Positions 16,555-26,421 of a stretch of DNA of 26,621 nucleotides are shown one piece after another. The stretch's first letter is position 1. Each line of letters opens with the position of its first letter. The notes under the pieces are model-generated. The model did no database searches, was not told the DNA's origin, and was given only the letters and a program-made list of their open reading frames with translations. Source of the DNA: Bdellovibrionales bacterium CG10_big_fil_rev_8_21_14_0_10_45_34 (GTDB lineage: Bacteria > Bdellovibrionota > Bdellovibrionia > Bdellovibrionales > 1-14-0-10-45-34); contig PEZS01000011.1 in NCBI GenBank assembly GCA_002778785.1, positions 575,094 through 601,714 of the forward strand, in the 5' to 3' direction. The position numbers and the translations under genes were made by a program.

Positions 16555-18821
16555 TAGAATCCTAGGCCCTTGAACAAATCTTTTACTTTCTCGGGGGTGA
16601 CCTGTTTTTTCAGTTCATCAACACCTTTTTGAAGTGCCTTTTTTCCTTCATGTTCTAAGTAAGCCGCTGCAACTGGCTTTAACGTGGCATCCCAGTTGAT
16701 CTCTGGTTTTATCGCGCTTCCTACTATGCGAAAAGGAATGCCCGTTCGGCCATCTGCTTGTTTAAGCTTGTTTGGCACATCGTTCATGGGTGTCAAAACC
16801 AAGCCTGTCATCTCCATCGATTTGTCAAAACCGACAAAGCCCTTCATGGTTAAACCAGTACGCGCTTCTTCTAAATCTGCTACCGCGTTCTCTAAATTGA
16901 ATCTTGCTGACTTGATGTTAAAATTACCTTTAAGAAACTTAAACCGATTCCCAACGACAACATTCCCCACCTTGTCACCTGCTTGAGGAATGGACTTTAG
17001 TTTTTCAGCGACAAGCTTCAAAATGCTAAGCCCTGACCAACTTCCATTTAATATTTCAAAACTACCTTTACCCGCCAGGTTGTTTTTTACCTTTTGAGAG
17101 GTAACTCCCGATCCGCTGATTGAAAACTTTGAGTTCAAGTCACCTTCTAAAAACTTATCAAATTCCGGAAATTGATTTACCATTGCTGCGTTGACATTGA
17201 GACCCTGCACGCTGCCATCAAACTTGTAATTGGGATCTTTTTTAGAGAGATCAAACTCACTCGTTGTTTGAATCTTTCCCGAGAAAGCTTTTAAGTTGGC
17301 CTTTTTCAGGGTCAAAACCAGATTTTTAAAGGTTACTTCCGAATCAAAGTCTTCTAGTGGCGCCTTTTTCACAATGAGCTTTTTTATTTTTGCCGTGGCC
17401 TCAACTTCTAAGTTTTTAATAGCTTTGTTTCTCTGCGTGTTTTGAACAGCAGCCTCAGTTTTAGCATCTTGTGCCGCTTGCTCTTCTGGCGTTTGTTCCG
17501 CTGTGGCTTCTACTTTTACAGCTTCCTTTTTTACTTCGCTGCCTAACATTTCATCTAAATCCATAAGCTGAGACTGGAAGCTCATTTTAACTTTAGGCGC
17601 AGCAAAATTGTTCACTCTGCCAGTTAGGTTAAAATCAGAAGTTCCAATTTTCATTTTGGCTTCTTTAAAAGTCACTGAGTCCGTATTTATTGTGATGTTT
17701 ACGCTGAGTTGTTCTGCTCGTGGTTTTACGCCAGGAACTAAAAACGTCCCCTCTTCTAAATTTATGTTACCAGCATAGCTTACTTTTTCTCCAGCTCCTG
17801 AAGCTTTTATATTGAAACCGGCTCGCCCCCTCACTTGAAAGTCTGCCAGTGGCTTAAGCACTCCTTGCCATTGGCCGAGCTCAAGTTGATTCGAGTTTAG
17901 CTCCGTCGAAAACTGCACTGTTTCACCGAGAGAAAACGTGCCCGTCTGTTCAATGCTGAAGTCGTTGATGATATATTTAGCAGCGACTAAATCTACCTTA
18001 TCGTTCGTCGCAGCTATATTAAGTGACGCTGTCAGCGGCACCTTCGGTGCCTTGTTAAATAGGTCTCCGTAGACTATCGAAAGATTCGTTAAATCAAGTT
18101 TTGCTTCAAATTTTGCCTCCTTTAGCTGGCCACCCTCTAAAGAAACGTTAGTGACTCCGTCTAATCCAAACTGACCGTTTACTAAGAGTCCTTTCATGCC
18201 TGAGACATCTATATGGCCTCTGATGTGCATAGGAATGTCTCGGCCAAGGCCAATGTCAGAAATTTGTAGATTACCCTCTTTGATAACTTTTTTTAGACCT
18301 GTCTTCGCATCTGTAAAAATAAGATTGGCATTTGAGAAGTCGATAGAAATATAAAGCCGCTTCCCGACGCTTCCTGCGGCTGAAGAGTCACCTGTTTCTT
18401 TTTGTGGGGCGCTCTGCGGTTCCACTTCAGCCTTTGGCTTGATAATTTTGGCGAAATTTAAAACACCTGCCTTGTCTCGATTCACTCTAACGGTTGGACT
18501 TTCCGCAAGGAGTGTCACCGAAAGCTTGCCGGTTAATAGTGACAAAAACGGAATACTCAATTTGGCATTCTCGATCGCAAGCATTGCCTCTGATTCTGCC
18601 GTCTCTTTAATCACGAGTTTTGAGACGCCAATTTTTATACCAGTCCATAAACTTAGTGATAACTCGCCGATTTCACTATGCGCGTTGAGATTTTCATTCA
18701 ATGCAGCCTCGATTTTTGGCTTAATGTTTTTGTTCACGTCGTAAACCAACGGGAAGACCACCGCCGTCACGGCAACCAATCCGACTAAAACTCCTATTGC
18801 TATTAAAACTTTTTTCATCAT
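16554..18821 (-). CDS. AsmA-family protein, 755 residues
   Basis: The N terminus has a membrane helix at about 3-26 (VLIAIGVLVGLVAVTAVVFPLVY), followed by an AsmA-type periplasmic region with repeating beta segments. The first 110 residues hold the typical LSLSLWTGIKIGVSKLVIKE and SPTVRVNRDKAGVLNF motifs. A low-complexity, Glu/Ala/Gln-rich insert lies at about 440-470, and the C-terminal part resembles AsmA_2 (LAGKGSFEILNGSWSGL, GIPFRIVGSAIKPEINWD). Members act in the inner membrane and periplasm, and larger relatives move phospholipids toward the outer membrane. A role for this copy is inferred. The ATG immediately precedes the gatB stop region, with no gap, and the stop overlaps the next start. 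Confidence 0.88.
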   Translation of the reverse strand: MMKKVLIAIGVLVGLVAVTAVVFPLVYDVNKNIKPKIEAALNENLNAHSEIGELSLSLWTGIKIGVSKLVIKETAESEAMLAIENAKLSIPFLSLLTGKLSVTLLAESPTVRVNRDKAGVLNFAKIIKPKAEVEPQSAPQKETGDSSAAGSVGKRLYISIDFSNANLIFTDAKTGLKKVIKEGNLQISDIGLGRDIPMHIRGHIDVSGMKGLLVNGQFGLDGVTNVSLEGGQLKEAKFEAKLDLTNLSIVYGDLFNKAPKVPLTASLNIAATNDKVDLVAAKYIINDFSIEQTGTFSLGETVQFSTELNSNQLELGQWQGVLKPLADFQVRGRAGFNIKASGAGEKVSYAGNINLEEGTFLVPGVKPRAEQLSVNITINTDSVTFKEAKMKIGTSDFNLTGRVNNFAAPKVKMSFQSQLMDLDEMLGSEVKKEAVKVEATAEQTPEEQAAQDAKTEAAVQNTQRNKAIKNLEVEATAKIKKLIVKKAPLEDFDSEVTFKNLVLTLKKANLKAFSGKIQTTSEFDLSKKDPNYKFDGSVQGLNVNAAMVNQFPEFDKFLEGDLNSKFSISGSGVTSQKVKNNLAGKGSFEILNGSWSGLSILKLVAEKLKSIPQAGDKVGNVVVGNRFKFLKGNFNIKSARFNLENAVADLEEARTGLTMKGFVGFDKSMEMTGLVLTPMNDVPNKLKQADGRTGIPFRIVGSAIKPEINWDATLKPVAAAYLEHEGKKALQKGVDELKKQVTPEKVKDLFKGLGF

Positions 18822-20273
18822 TTATGATCCCTTCAACATTTCTTTAAGAAGTTCGTTTGTCACTTCAGGGTTAGCTTGTCCCGATGTGGCCTTCATCACT
18901 TGGCCAACAAAGTATCCAAAAAGTTTGTCTTTTCCCGACCTATACTGGGCAAGCTGATTGGGGCTATTAACGAAAACCTCTTGAATGACTTTTTTAATTT
19001 CATCGTTTCCGCTGATCTGAGCAAGTCCCTTCTCTTTAATTATTTGTTCTGCACTGGCGCCCGTTTCAAACATTTCCGCGAACACATCTTTGGCAGTCCT
19101 ACCTGAAATAACGCCTTTTTGCATAAGATTGATGAGCCCCGCCAATGCCGAAGCCGGCACGGGCGATCTTGTAATTCCCATCTTCTGCTCGTTGAGTTTT
19201 GCAAGCAACTCTACCATCACCCAGTTCGAGCTTATTTTAGGGTTTTCTGTCGAGCGAGCAACTAATTCGAAGTAATCCGCCAGCTCCCTAGACTGAGTAA
19301 GAACAAAAGCATCATACTCCGGGATCTCATATTCCTTTTGGAATCGATACGCCTTCTGAAGTGGAAGCTCCGGAAGCTTTGCCCTTACCTCGTTCATAAA
19401 TGCCTCATCGATCACTACAGGCAAAAGATCCGGCTCAGGAAAGTACCGGTAATCGTGGGCCTCTTCTTTTGTTCGCATGGTAAAGGTTCTGTTTTTGTCT
19501 GGATCATAAAGCCGCGTTTCTTGAACAATTTTTTCGCCGCTTTGAACAGCATCGACTTGCCGTTCAATTTCAAATTGAAGTGCTTTCTCGATAAACCGAA
19601 ATGAGTTGATGTTTTTTATCTCTACTTTTGTTCCAAGCTTTTGTTCACCAGATCGTCGCACACTCACATTGCAGTCGCATCTCATTGATCCTTCTTCGAG
19701 ATTTCCATCACACACATCCAAATAAACTAATATCGCTCGGACTGCGCGCGCATAGTCAGCGGCTTCAAGTGGCCCTCTCATGTCTGGGCCAGATACAATC
19801 TCTAAAAGCGGCACCGAGCTCCTGTTGTAATTCACTACTGAATATGTGCCATGGTGCGTGGATTTGCCGGCGTCTTCTTCCATATGAGCTCTTTCGATGC
19901 GCACACGCTTTTTGGTGCCATCGCTGAGATACTCTAAGTGACCGTTTTCACAAAGAGGCTTATCGAACTGAGAAATCTGATATCCCTTTGGCAAATCCGG
20001 ATAAAAGTAATTTTTGCGCGCAAATACAGATTCTTTTCGAACCTCACAGTTAAGGCCAAGGCCAATGAGAGCAGAAAACTCAAGAGCCTTTTTGTTGAGT
20101 ACCGGCAGGGCACCTGGCATACCTAAGCATGTGGGGCAGGTGTTAGCATTGTCGCCTTTACCGAACTCGGTTGAGCAGCCACAAAACATCTTACTATGAG
20201 TGAGCAGCTGTGCATGAATTTCTAAACCAATAACTGCTTCAAACCCTTCTGGTGTTGTGTATTCTTTTGCCAT
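18822..20273 (-). CDS. gatB: Asp-tRNA(Asn)/Glu-tRNA(Gln) amidotransferase subunit B
   Basis: GatB binds the misacylated tRNA and activates the side-chain carboxyl with ATP, and then receives ammonia from GatA. The 483-residue length is normal. The N terminus EAVIGLEIHAQL matches the family, and the Cys-rich zinc segment is present (MFCGCS, then NTCPTCLGMPGALP), as are the motifs YFYPDLPKGYQISQ and DYRYFPEPDLLPV. The C-terminal YqeY-like region (about 330-483) binds the tRNA. It starts one base after the gatA stop and abuts the asmA-like gene. Confidence 0.98.
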   Translation of the reverse strand: MAKEYTTPEGFEAVIGLEIHAQLLTHSKMFCGCSTEFGKGDNANTCPTCLGMPGALPVLNKKALEFSALIGLGLNCEVRKESVFARKNYFYPDLPKGYQISQFDKPLCENGHLEYLSDGTKKRVRIERAHMEEDAGKSTHHGTYSVVNYNRSSVPLLEIVSGPDMRGPLEAADYARAVRAILVYLDVCDGNLEEGSMRCDCNVSVRRSGEQKLGTKVEIKNINSFRFIEKALQFEIERQVDAVQSGEKIVQETRLYDPDKNRTFTMRTKEEAHDYRYFPEPDLLPVVIDEAFMNEVRAKLPELPLQKAYRFQKEYEIPEYDAFVLTQSRELADYFELVARSTENPKISSNWVMVELLAKLNEQKMGITRSPVPASALAGLINLMQKGVISGRTAKDVFAEMFETGASAEQIIKEKGLAQISGNDEIKKVIQEVFVNSPNQLAQYRSGKDKLFGYFVGQVMKATSGQANPEVTNELLKEMLKGS

Positions 20274-20274
20274 G

Positions 20275-21735
20275 TTAACCTCTTACTCCTGCTGTCCGCT
20301 CAAAACCCGGCAGCGCTTCTTCTAATGAGAGAGCAACATTGAGTAGCACCTGTTCGTCATAAGCCTTCGCAATCAAATGAAGCCCAACAGGTAGCCCATC
20401 CTTTTGGATACCAATAGGTGCGCTCAGTGCCGGAAGGCCGGCTAGGTTTATCGATGTCGTGTAAATGTCGTTCAAATACATTTTCAATGGGTCTTGCGAT
20501 CGTTCCGTTAATTTAAATGCAGACGATGTAGCCACTGGCCCTACAATGAGATCGCATTTTTCAAATGCTGCTTGAAATCCGTTTTTAATTAACCGCCGCA
20601 CCTGACAGGCTTTTTTATAGTACGCATCGTAGTAACCAGAGGATAGTGCATATGTGCCCAACATAATTCGGCGCTTTACTTCTGGTCCAAAACCAAGGCC
20701 ACGAGAGTTTTCGTAGAGCTCATCTAAAGTCGCCCCTTCGGCACGCACTCCATAGCGAATGCCATCATATCTCGCTAGGTTGCTCGATGCCTCACTGGTA
20801 GCAATCATGTAGTAAACCGATATCGAATTTTCAGTATAAGGCAGATCAATCTCTACAACCGTAGCACCGAGTGACTTCAATGTATCAATGGCCTTTGTGA
20901 TTAACTCTTTATTATTTTGATCAACATTTTCGATATGCGAGGTAACCACACCAATTCGCTTGCCTTTGATATTTGAAGTCAGCTTGCTGTAGGTATCCAC
21001 CGCAGTTTCGGTATAAGTTGTCGAATCTTTGTGGTCGAATCCTGCCACAGAATCGTAAGCCAGCGACAAATCTCGCACAGATCGAGCCATTGGGCCGGCT
21101 TGATCTAAGCTAGAGGCAAAAGCAACTATGCCGTATCTACTCACTCTTCCGTAGGTTGGTTTTAAACCATAGACGCCGCAATAGTGGGCAGGAAGTCTAA
21201 TGCTGCCGCCGGTATCTGTGCCCAAAGCAATCGGCGCCATTTCGGAGGCAACAGCCGCAGCTGATCCGCCACTTGATCCACCGGGCACGCACGCTTCATT
21301 CCAAGGATTTTTAACGGCTCCGTAAGCCGAGTTCTCGTTACTTGAACCCATAGCAAACTCATCCATATTGGCCTTTGCAATAACGACGGCTCCTTGCGCT
21401 TCTAGTCTTTCAATCACAGTTGCAGAGTAATTAGAAACAAAGCCTTTGAGAATTTTACTTCCGGCTGTCGTCTGCGAACCCTCGACACAAAAGTTGTCTT
21501 TTACGACAACGGGCACCCCAAAGAGCTTTCCGTTTCGCGTCGTTGCTTTGTCGATTTGTTGAGCGCGGTCTAAGGCGCGCTCATTGAGAGTCGAGATAAT
21601 TGCATTCAATGCAGAATTCTTTTTTTGAATCTTATCGAGCGAGCTCTCAACAGCATCTACGGCCTTAAAACTTCCATCTCGAATCTGACTTGCTAATTCT
21701 TCCGCATGATTTTTTATTTTTTGCATTGTCGCCAT
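20275..21735 (-). CDS. gatA: Asp-tRNA(Asn)/Glu-tRNA(Gln) amidotransferase subunit A
   Basis: GatA is the amidase that frees ammonia from glutamine and channels it to GatB. The 486-residue protein has the amidase signature with the catalytic Ser-cisSer-Lys triad at Lys79 (VVVKDN), Ser154 (GGSSGGS) and Ser178 (TDTGGSIR), the same numbering as the well-studied Staphylococcus aureus enzyme. GGAG lies 5 bases before the chosen ATG. A gap of 58 bases separates it from gatC and one base from gatB. Confidence 0.98.
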   Translation of the reverse strand: MATMQKIKNHAEELASQIRDGSFKAVDAVESSLDKIQKKNSALNAIISTLNERALDRAQQIDKATTRNGKLFGVPVVVKDNFCVEGSQTTAGSKILKGFVSNYSATVIERLEAQGAVVIAKANMDEFAMGSSNENSAYGAVKNPWNEACVPGGSSGGSAAAVASEMAPIALGTDTGGSIRLPAHYCGVYGLKPTYGRVSRYGIVAFASSLDQAGPMARSVRDLSLAYDSVAGFDHKDSTTYTETAVDTYSKLTSNIKGKRIGVVTSHIENVDQNNKELITKAIDTLKSLGATVVEIDLPYTENSISVYYMIATSEASSNLARYDGIRYGVRAEGATLDELYENSRGLGFGPEVKRRIMLGTYALSSGYYDAYYKKACQVRRLIKNGFQAAFEKCDLIVGPVATSSAFKLTERSQDPLKMYLNDIYTTSINLAGLPALSAPIGIQKDGLPVGLHLIAKAYDEQVLLNVALSLEEALPGFERTAGVRG

Positions 21736-21793
21736 ATTCGCTCCACAAACTGTTTGATGGTAAATTTTTAAAAACTATGCACCTCAAGCGGGC

Positions 21794-22078
21794 CTATCCC
21801 ACAACGGTTGGAACCTTCACTAGGTTGCCAATTTTGTCTGGCGAGTGAGAAATCCATGTGTTGGCCTCTTTCGAAGGAACAACTTCATCAACTCGCCTGT
21901 ACTCCGAAGCAGGGTTTGGCGTTACGAGAGGTTCGACACCTTCTGTGTTGACGGCTTTTAAACTTTCAAAATGTTCCAAAACGCGAGAGAGTTGTTTCGA
22001 ATACTCATTAACTTCATTATCGCTAACTTTCAGGCGAGCTAATTTTGCGACGTGCTTTACTGTTTCTGAGGAAATCAC
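21794..22078 (-). CDS. gatC: Asp-tRNA(Asn)/Glu-tRNA(Gln) amidotransferase subunit C
   Basis: GatC is the small subunit that holds GatA and GatB together. The product is 94 residues, normal for the family, and has VKHVAKLARLKVSDNE near the start and the C-terminal EANTWISHSPDKIGNLVKVPTVV. GTG at 22078 is chosen over an adjacent TTG three bases earlier because AGGAG is 7 bases before the GTG. It opens the gatC-gatA-gatB-asmA-ppx run and is divergent from ligA. Confidence 0.95.
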   Translation of the reverse strand: MISSETVKHVAKLARLKVSDNEVNEYSKQLSRVLEHFESLKAVNTEGVEPLVTPNPASEYRRVDEVVPSKEANTWISHSPDKIGNLVKVPTVVG

Positions 22079-22138
22079 CAAGATTCTCCTTTTTGAATTT
22101 TTGATCTATAGGCTATGATACAAGAGCTTGCCTAACCC

Positions 22139-22199
22139 AAAAGATCGGCCCCGAGCCGGCTTCGTCACTAGACTTGGCCGCAATCGCAACCGATCTTTT
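22139..22199. other. Inverted repeat enclosing a structured segment between gatC and ligA
   Basis: AAAAGATCGG (22139-22148) and CCGATCTTTT (22190-22199) are perfect 10-base inverted copies around a 41-base interior that contains GGCC-type repeats (CGGCC at 22146 and GGCCG at 22176). The gap of 167 bases separates divergently read genes, so the structure is upstream of both. It could be a leader element, a small RNA with its own terminator, or an attenuator. Its T-rich right arm resembles a terminator on the plus strand. Confidence 0.35.
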
Positions 22200-22212
22200 A
22201 GGATGTGGCTAA

Positions 22213-24312
<2,100 letters not shown>

Positions 24313-24352
24313 TTTAGCGTGAGAAAGTGAACCCAATATTAAGCGGTTTACC

Positions 24353-24374
24353 ATAAAACGTGAAAACGTTTTGT
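24353..24374 (+). terminator. Candidate ligA terminator
   Basis: ATAAAACGT and ACGTTTTGT pair over 9 bp (one G-U) around a GAAA loop, 40 bases after the ligA stop. The T-rich 3' arm favours a terminator. A T7 run at 24395-24401 is 20 bases further down. Confidence 0.45.
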
Positions 24375-24456
24375 TGTAAGCATCTGTGAGTAAATTTTTT
24401 TGAGATGCGTTTGTGCAAGCTGAAGTAGTTAGAGCAATTAATTTCGAATTTGGGCT

Positions 24457-24484
24457 GTGAAATGAAAAAAGTGAAATGAAAAAA
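24457..24484 (+). repeat. Tandem duplication of 14 bases at a gene start
   Basis: GTGAAATGAAAAAA occurs twice in perfect tandem (24457-24470 and 24471-24484), ending 11 bases before the likely GTG start of the next gene. Each copy holds an ATG that opens a tiny frame (ATG AAA AAA GTG AAA TGA and ATG AAA AAA GAG AAG TGA). Confidence 0.8.
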
Positions 24485-24495
24485 GAGAAGTGATT

Positions 24496-25299
24496 GTGAA
24501 AAAATTAACTGTGGTACTTGCTGGTAGCACCGGACTCGTCGGCAAAGAAGTGCTAGGGCTTCTTGTCGGCGACGCCAGAGTTTCTAATATTGTTCTTTTG
24601 AATCGAGACCCTGACAGGGCGTTGCTTGAAGCGATGGAGTTTGAGCCAAAAAACAATATTCTGTCAGAAAGTTTTGATCTGCTAGAGCGTGCGCAATTTG
24701 GCGGCAACATTTTTGATTCGAGCAACAGCAGTCCAGAGCTAGTCACCTCTTCGAACAATGATTTGGCAGAAACCAAACGATCAATTGAAATGTTGGCGTC
24801 AGAGAGTCCGCTTCGAACTAATAACGAAATTTTGAACGAGCAGTTCAGTAATTATTTAAATTCTGCAAAAAGTGCAACTCAGAGCATTTGGGTAATTTGT
24901 TGTATTGGCACTACGATTAAAAAGGCTGCATCTAAAGAGGCTTTTGAAGAGGTTGATCGTCATTTGGTTGTAAAACTTGGGCGCTGGGCGAAGGCGGTGG
25001 GTGCTGTCGGTATGACGGTGGTTTCATCATTGGGAGCTGATCCGGGCTCTATGTTTTTTTATTCCCGGGTTAAGGGCCACATGGAGAAGGATCTGGAGTC
25101 ACTGGGACTTAATCACCTCCATTTTATACGGCCATCCCTTTTGCTGGGAGAGCGCAAAGAATCTAGACCCGCTGAGTATCTGTCGCAAAAGATACTGCGT
25201 AGGCTGCCGTTCCTATTTGTCGGAAAGCTTAAAGCTTATGCTCCGATAGCAGCACAAGATGTTGCCCAACAAGTGGTTCAGACGCTTTTGGTTCGTTAA
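24496..25299 (+). CDS. NAD(P)-binding Rossmann protein, TIP30/CC3-like
   Basis: The product is 267 residues. KKLTVVLAGSTGLVGKEV holds the glycine-rich dinucleotide loop. The middle has CCIGTTIKKAASKEAFEEVD, close to the GTT-x-x-KAxSKE pattern of the TIP30/HTATIP2-like oxidoreductase group. VVSSLGAD then FYSRVKG supply an SDR-type Y189-x3-K193. The IRPSLLLG motif follows. A Ser/Asn/Glu-rich insert of about 45 residues (roughly 70-115) is not usual for the group. GTG at 24496 is preferred over the GTG at 24490 because GAGAAG is spaced 5 bases before it. It is in the same direction as ligA but 183 bases away. The substrate is unknown. Confidence 0.85.
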   Translation: MKKLTVVLAGSTGLVGKEVLGLLVGDARVSNIVLLNRDPDRALLEAMEFEPKNNILSESFDLLERAQFGGNIFDSSNSSPELVTSSNNDLAETKRSIEMLASESPLRTNNEILNEQFSNYLNSAKSATQSIWVICCIGTTIKKAASKEAFEEVDRHLVVKLGRWAKAVGAVGMTVVSSLGADPGSMFFYSRVKGHMEKDLESLGLNHLHFIRPSLLLGERKESRPAEYLSQKILRRLPFLFVGKLKAYAPIAAQDVAQQVVQTLLVR

Positions 25300-25320
25300 G
25301 AGTTAAATTTAGCTACAACC

Positions 25321-25358
25321 TTCAAGCCAGCGCGTTTCGAACGAGGCACTGGCTTGAA
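25321..25358. terminator. Strong hairpin between convergent genes
   Basis: TTCAAGCCAG (25321-25330) and CTGGCTTGAA (25349-25358) form a perfect 10-bp outer stem. Inside, CGTT-TCG-AACG forms a second small stem. TTTTT (25367-25371) follows on the plus strand, so it can end the TIP30-like gene. It shares CGCGTTTCGAA with the hairpin at 13205-13234. Confidence 0.6.
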
Positions 25359-25383
25359 ACAGAGTGTTTTTCAACCACCGGTT

Positions 25384-25707
25384 CTATTTCGTAAGAATAG
25401 TGCGAATGCTTTTCTCAGGGACAGAGACTAGTACCTGCTTGCCAATCATACTTGAGAAACCCACGCCGATGGCGGCATCCTTTCCAGTGAACCGAAGGGC
25501 CGTGTATTGAGTATCGATTCCGTTCGAGTACTTGAAAATTACCCGGACCTCATTTATTCCCAGGATCGCATCAACTCCGTCAACAGTTCCTGAAATATCA
25601 TGGTTGAACGAATCGCTGTTAACGTCGACCATCTGGCTGAAGTCTATGTCGGCTTTTGCCTGCAAGCACGTCATTGACACTACAAAGCTAAGAATTAATT
25701 TTTTCAT
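25384..25707 (-). CDS. Small secreted hypothetical protein, 107 residues
   Basis: The start is the second of two close ATGs (MKKLILSFVV), because AAAGG sits 7 bases before it and only 1 base before the first. Residues 1-19 are a clear signal peptide (MKKLILSFVVSMTCLQAKA). The mature part (DIDFSQMVDV onward) is short, with beta-like segments such as VDAILGINEVRVIFKYSNG, and no recognisable domain. One Cys lies in the signal peptide, not in lipobox context. It is convergent with the TIP30-like gene. The likely location is periplasm or outside; function unknown. Confidence 0.7.
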   Translation of the reverse strand: MKKLILSFVVSMTCLQAKADIDFSQMVDVNSDSFNHDISGTVDGVDAILGINEVRVIFKYSNGIDTQYTALRFTGKDAAIGVGFSSMIGKQVLVSVPEKSIRTILTK

Positions 25708-25713
25708 ATTCAT

Positions 25714-26421
25714 ACCTTTCGAAACATTCCAAAGTTATGTGGGATTAACTTCCCAAATTTTCATCTTTGGATGTAATGTTCGAGACGATAATAGCAAAAA
25801 ACATCGTATAGGTGTGAGGGAAGAGATTTCAAGGGATGTCACAAAGTTCGTCACCTTGAACAAAATCCAATTATTCAAGAGGGCGGCTTGGCGGCAAAAG
25901 TGGCGGCTTTTCAAAAATCTAACCAAATTAGCCTGCGTATCTTCGGACGAACCGCTACTTGAGACGTAAGACTCATCGGTTACTTTTTTAGACATCGTGC
26001 GAGCCCAACGTACGCGTTCGCTTTTAGATTTAAATTCCGATTCCGATTCTACTTCTACTTGTGTTTGTATTTGTATTTGTATTTGTATTTGCGTGCCTCT
26101 GTAGCGTCGCAAACTTTATGTAACCTCTCAGTCACTGTGGATGAGACTATAGATATTGAACTTTATTTCAAAACTTGTTGACTAGGTTTTTGCCCCCTTA
26201 GCTGGCCATATGATTAGCGTAAGACGTCCGCCACGTTAGGGGATTCGTGTTCGCCTTAGATTGTTTATTACAGCCAGTGTGGTGTTCGTTTAGGTAAGCG
26301 TATTGGGCCCGCTGAAATTGCTCACCAATTTCAAGGTATCCGCGAAAATGCGAGTTTGAAAACCCGTGTTAGGGTGGCCAAAGGCAAAGAAGAACGATGA
26401 ATGCGAGAGAAAGGAAGTGCC
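25714..26421. other. 708 bases without a convincing gene
   Basis: Both strands have open frames here, but none has a ribosome-binding site, a usual start and a recognisable product together. The only distinct feature is the hexanucleotide repeat at 26034-26093. A frame with no start codon (26260-26400) ends in TGA immediately before the ATG at 26401. The region may hold decayed sequence. Confidence 0.5.
26034..26093. repeat. Degenerate hexanucleotide repeat, ten units
   Basis: Ten consecutive hexamers fit the pattern N-TT-NNN. They run ATTCCG twice, ATTCTA, CTTCTA, CTTGTG, TTTGTA four times, and TTTGCG. The units change in steps along the array. On the minus strand one frame reads Ile-Gln repeats passing into Val-Glu, Ser-Glu and Lys-Ser pairs. 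Confidence 0.8.

Noticed and set aside
24380-24408. GCATCT/AGATGC inverted repeat after ligA
   Set aside because: Only 6 bp with a 17-base loop; weak compared with the hairpin at 24353-24374.
25532-25969. 145-codon plus-strand frame
   Set aside because: Its first half is antisense to the secreted 107-residue protein. No ribosome-binding site or recognisable motif was seen.
25735-26112. 125-codon minus-strand frame through the hexanucleotide repeat
   Set aside because: It starts with TTG without a ribosome-binding site. The N terminus is purely the repeat, and an internal ATG (25995) also has no site. No family was recognised, so it is treated as non-coding.
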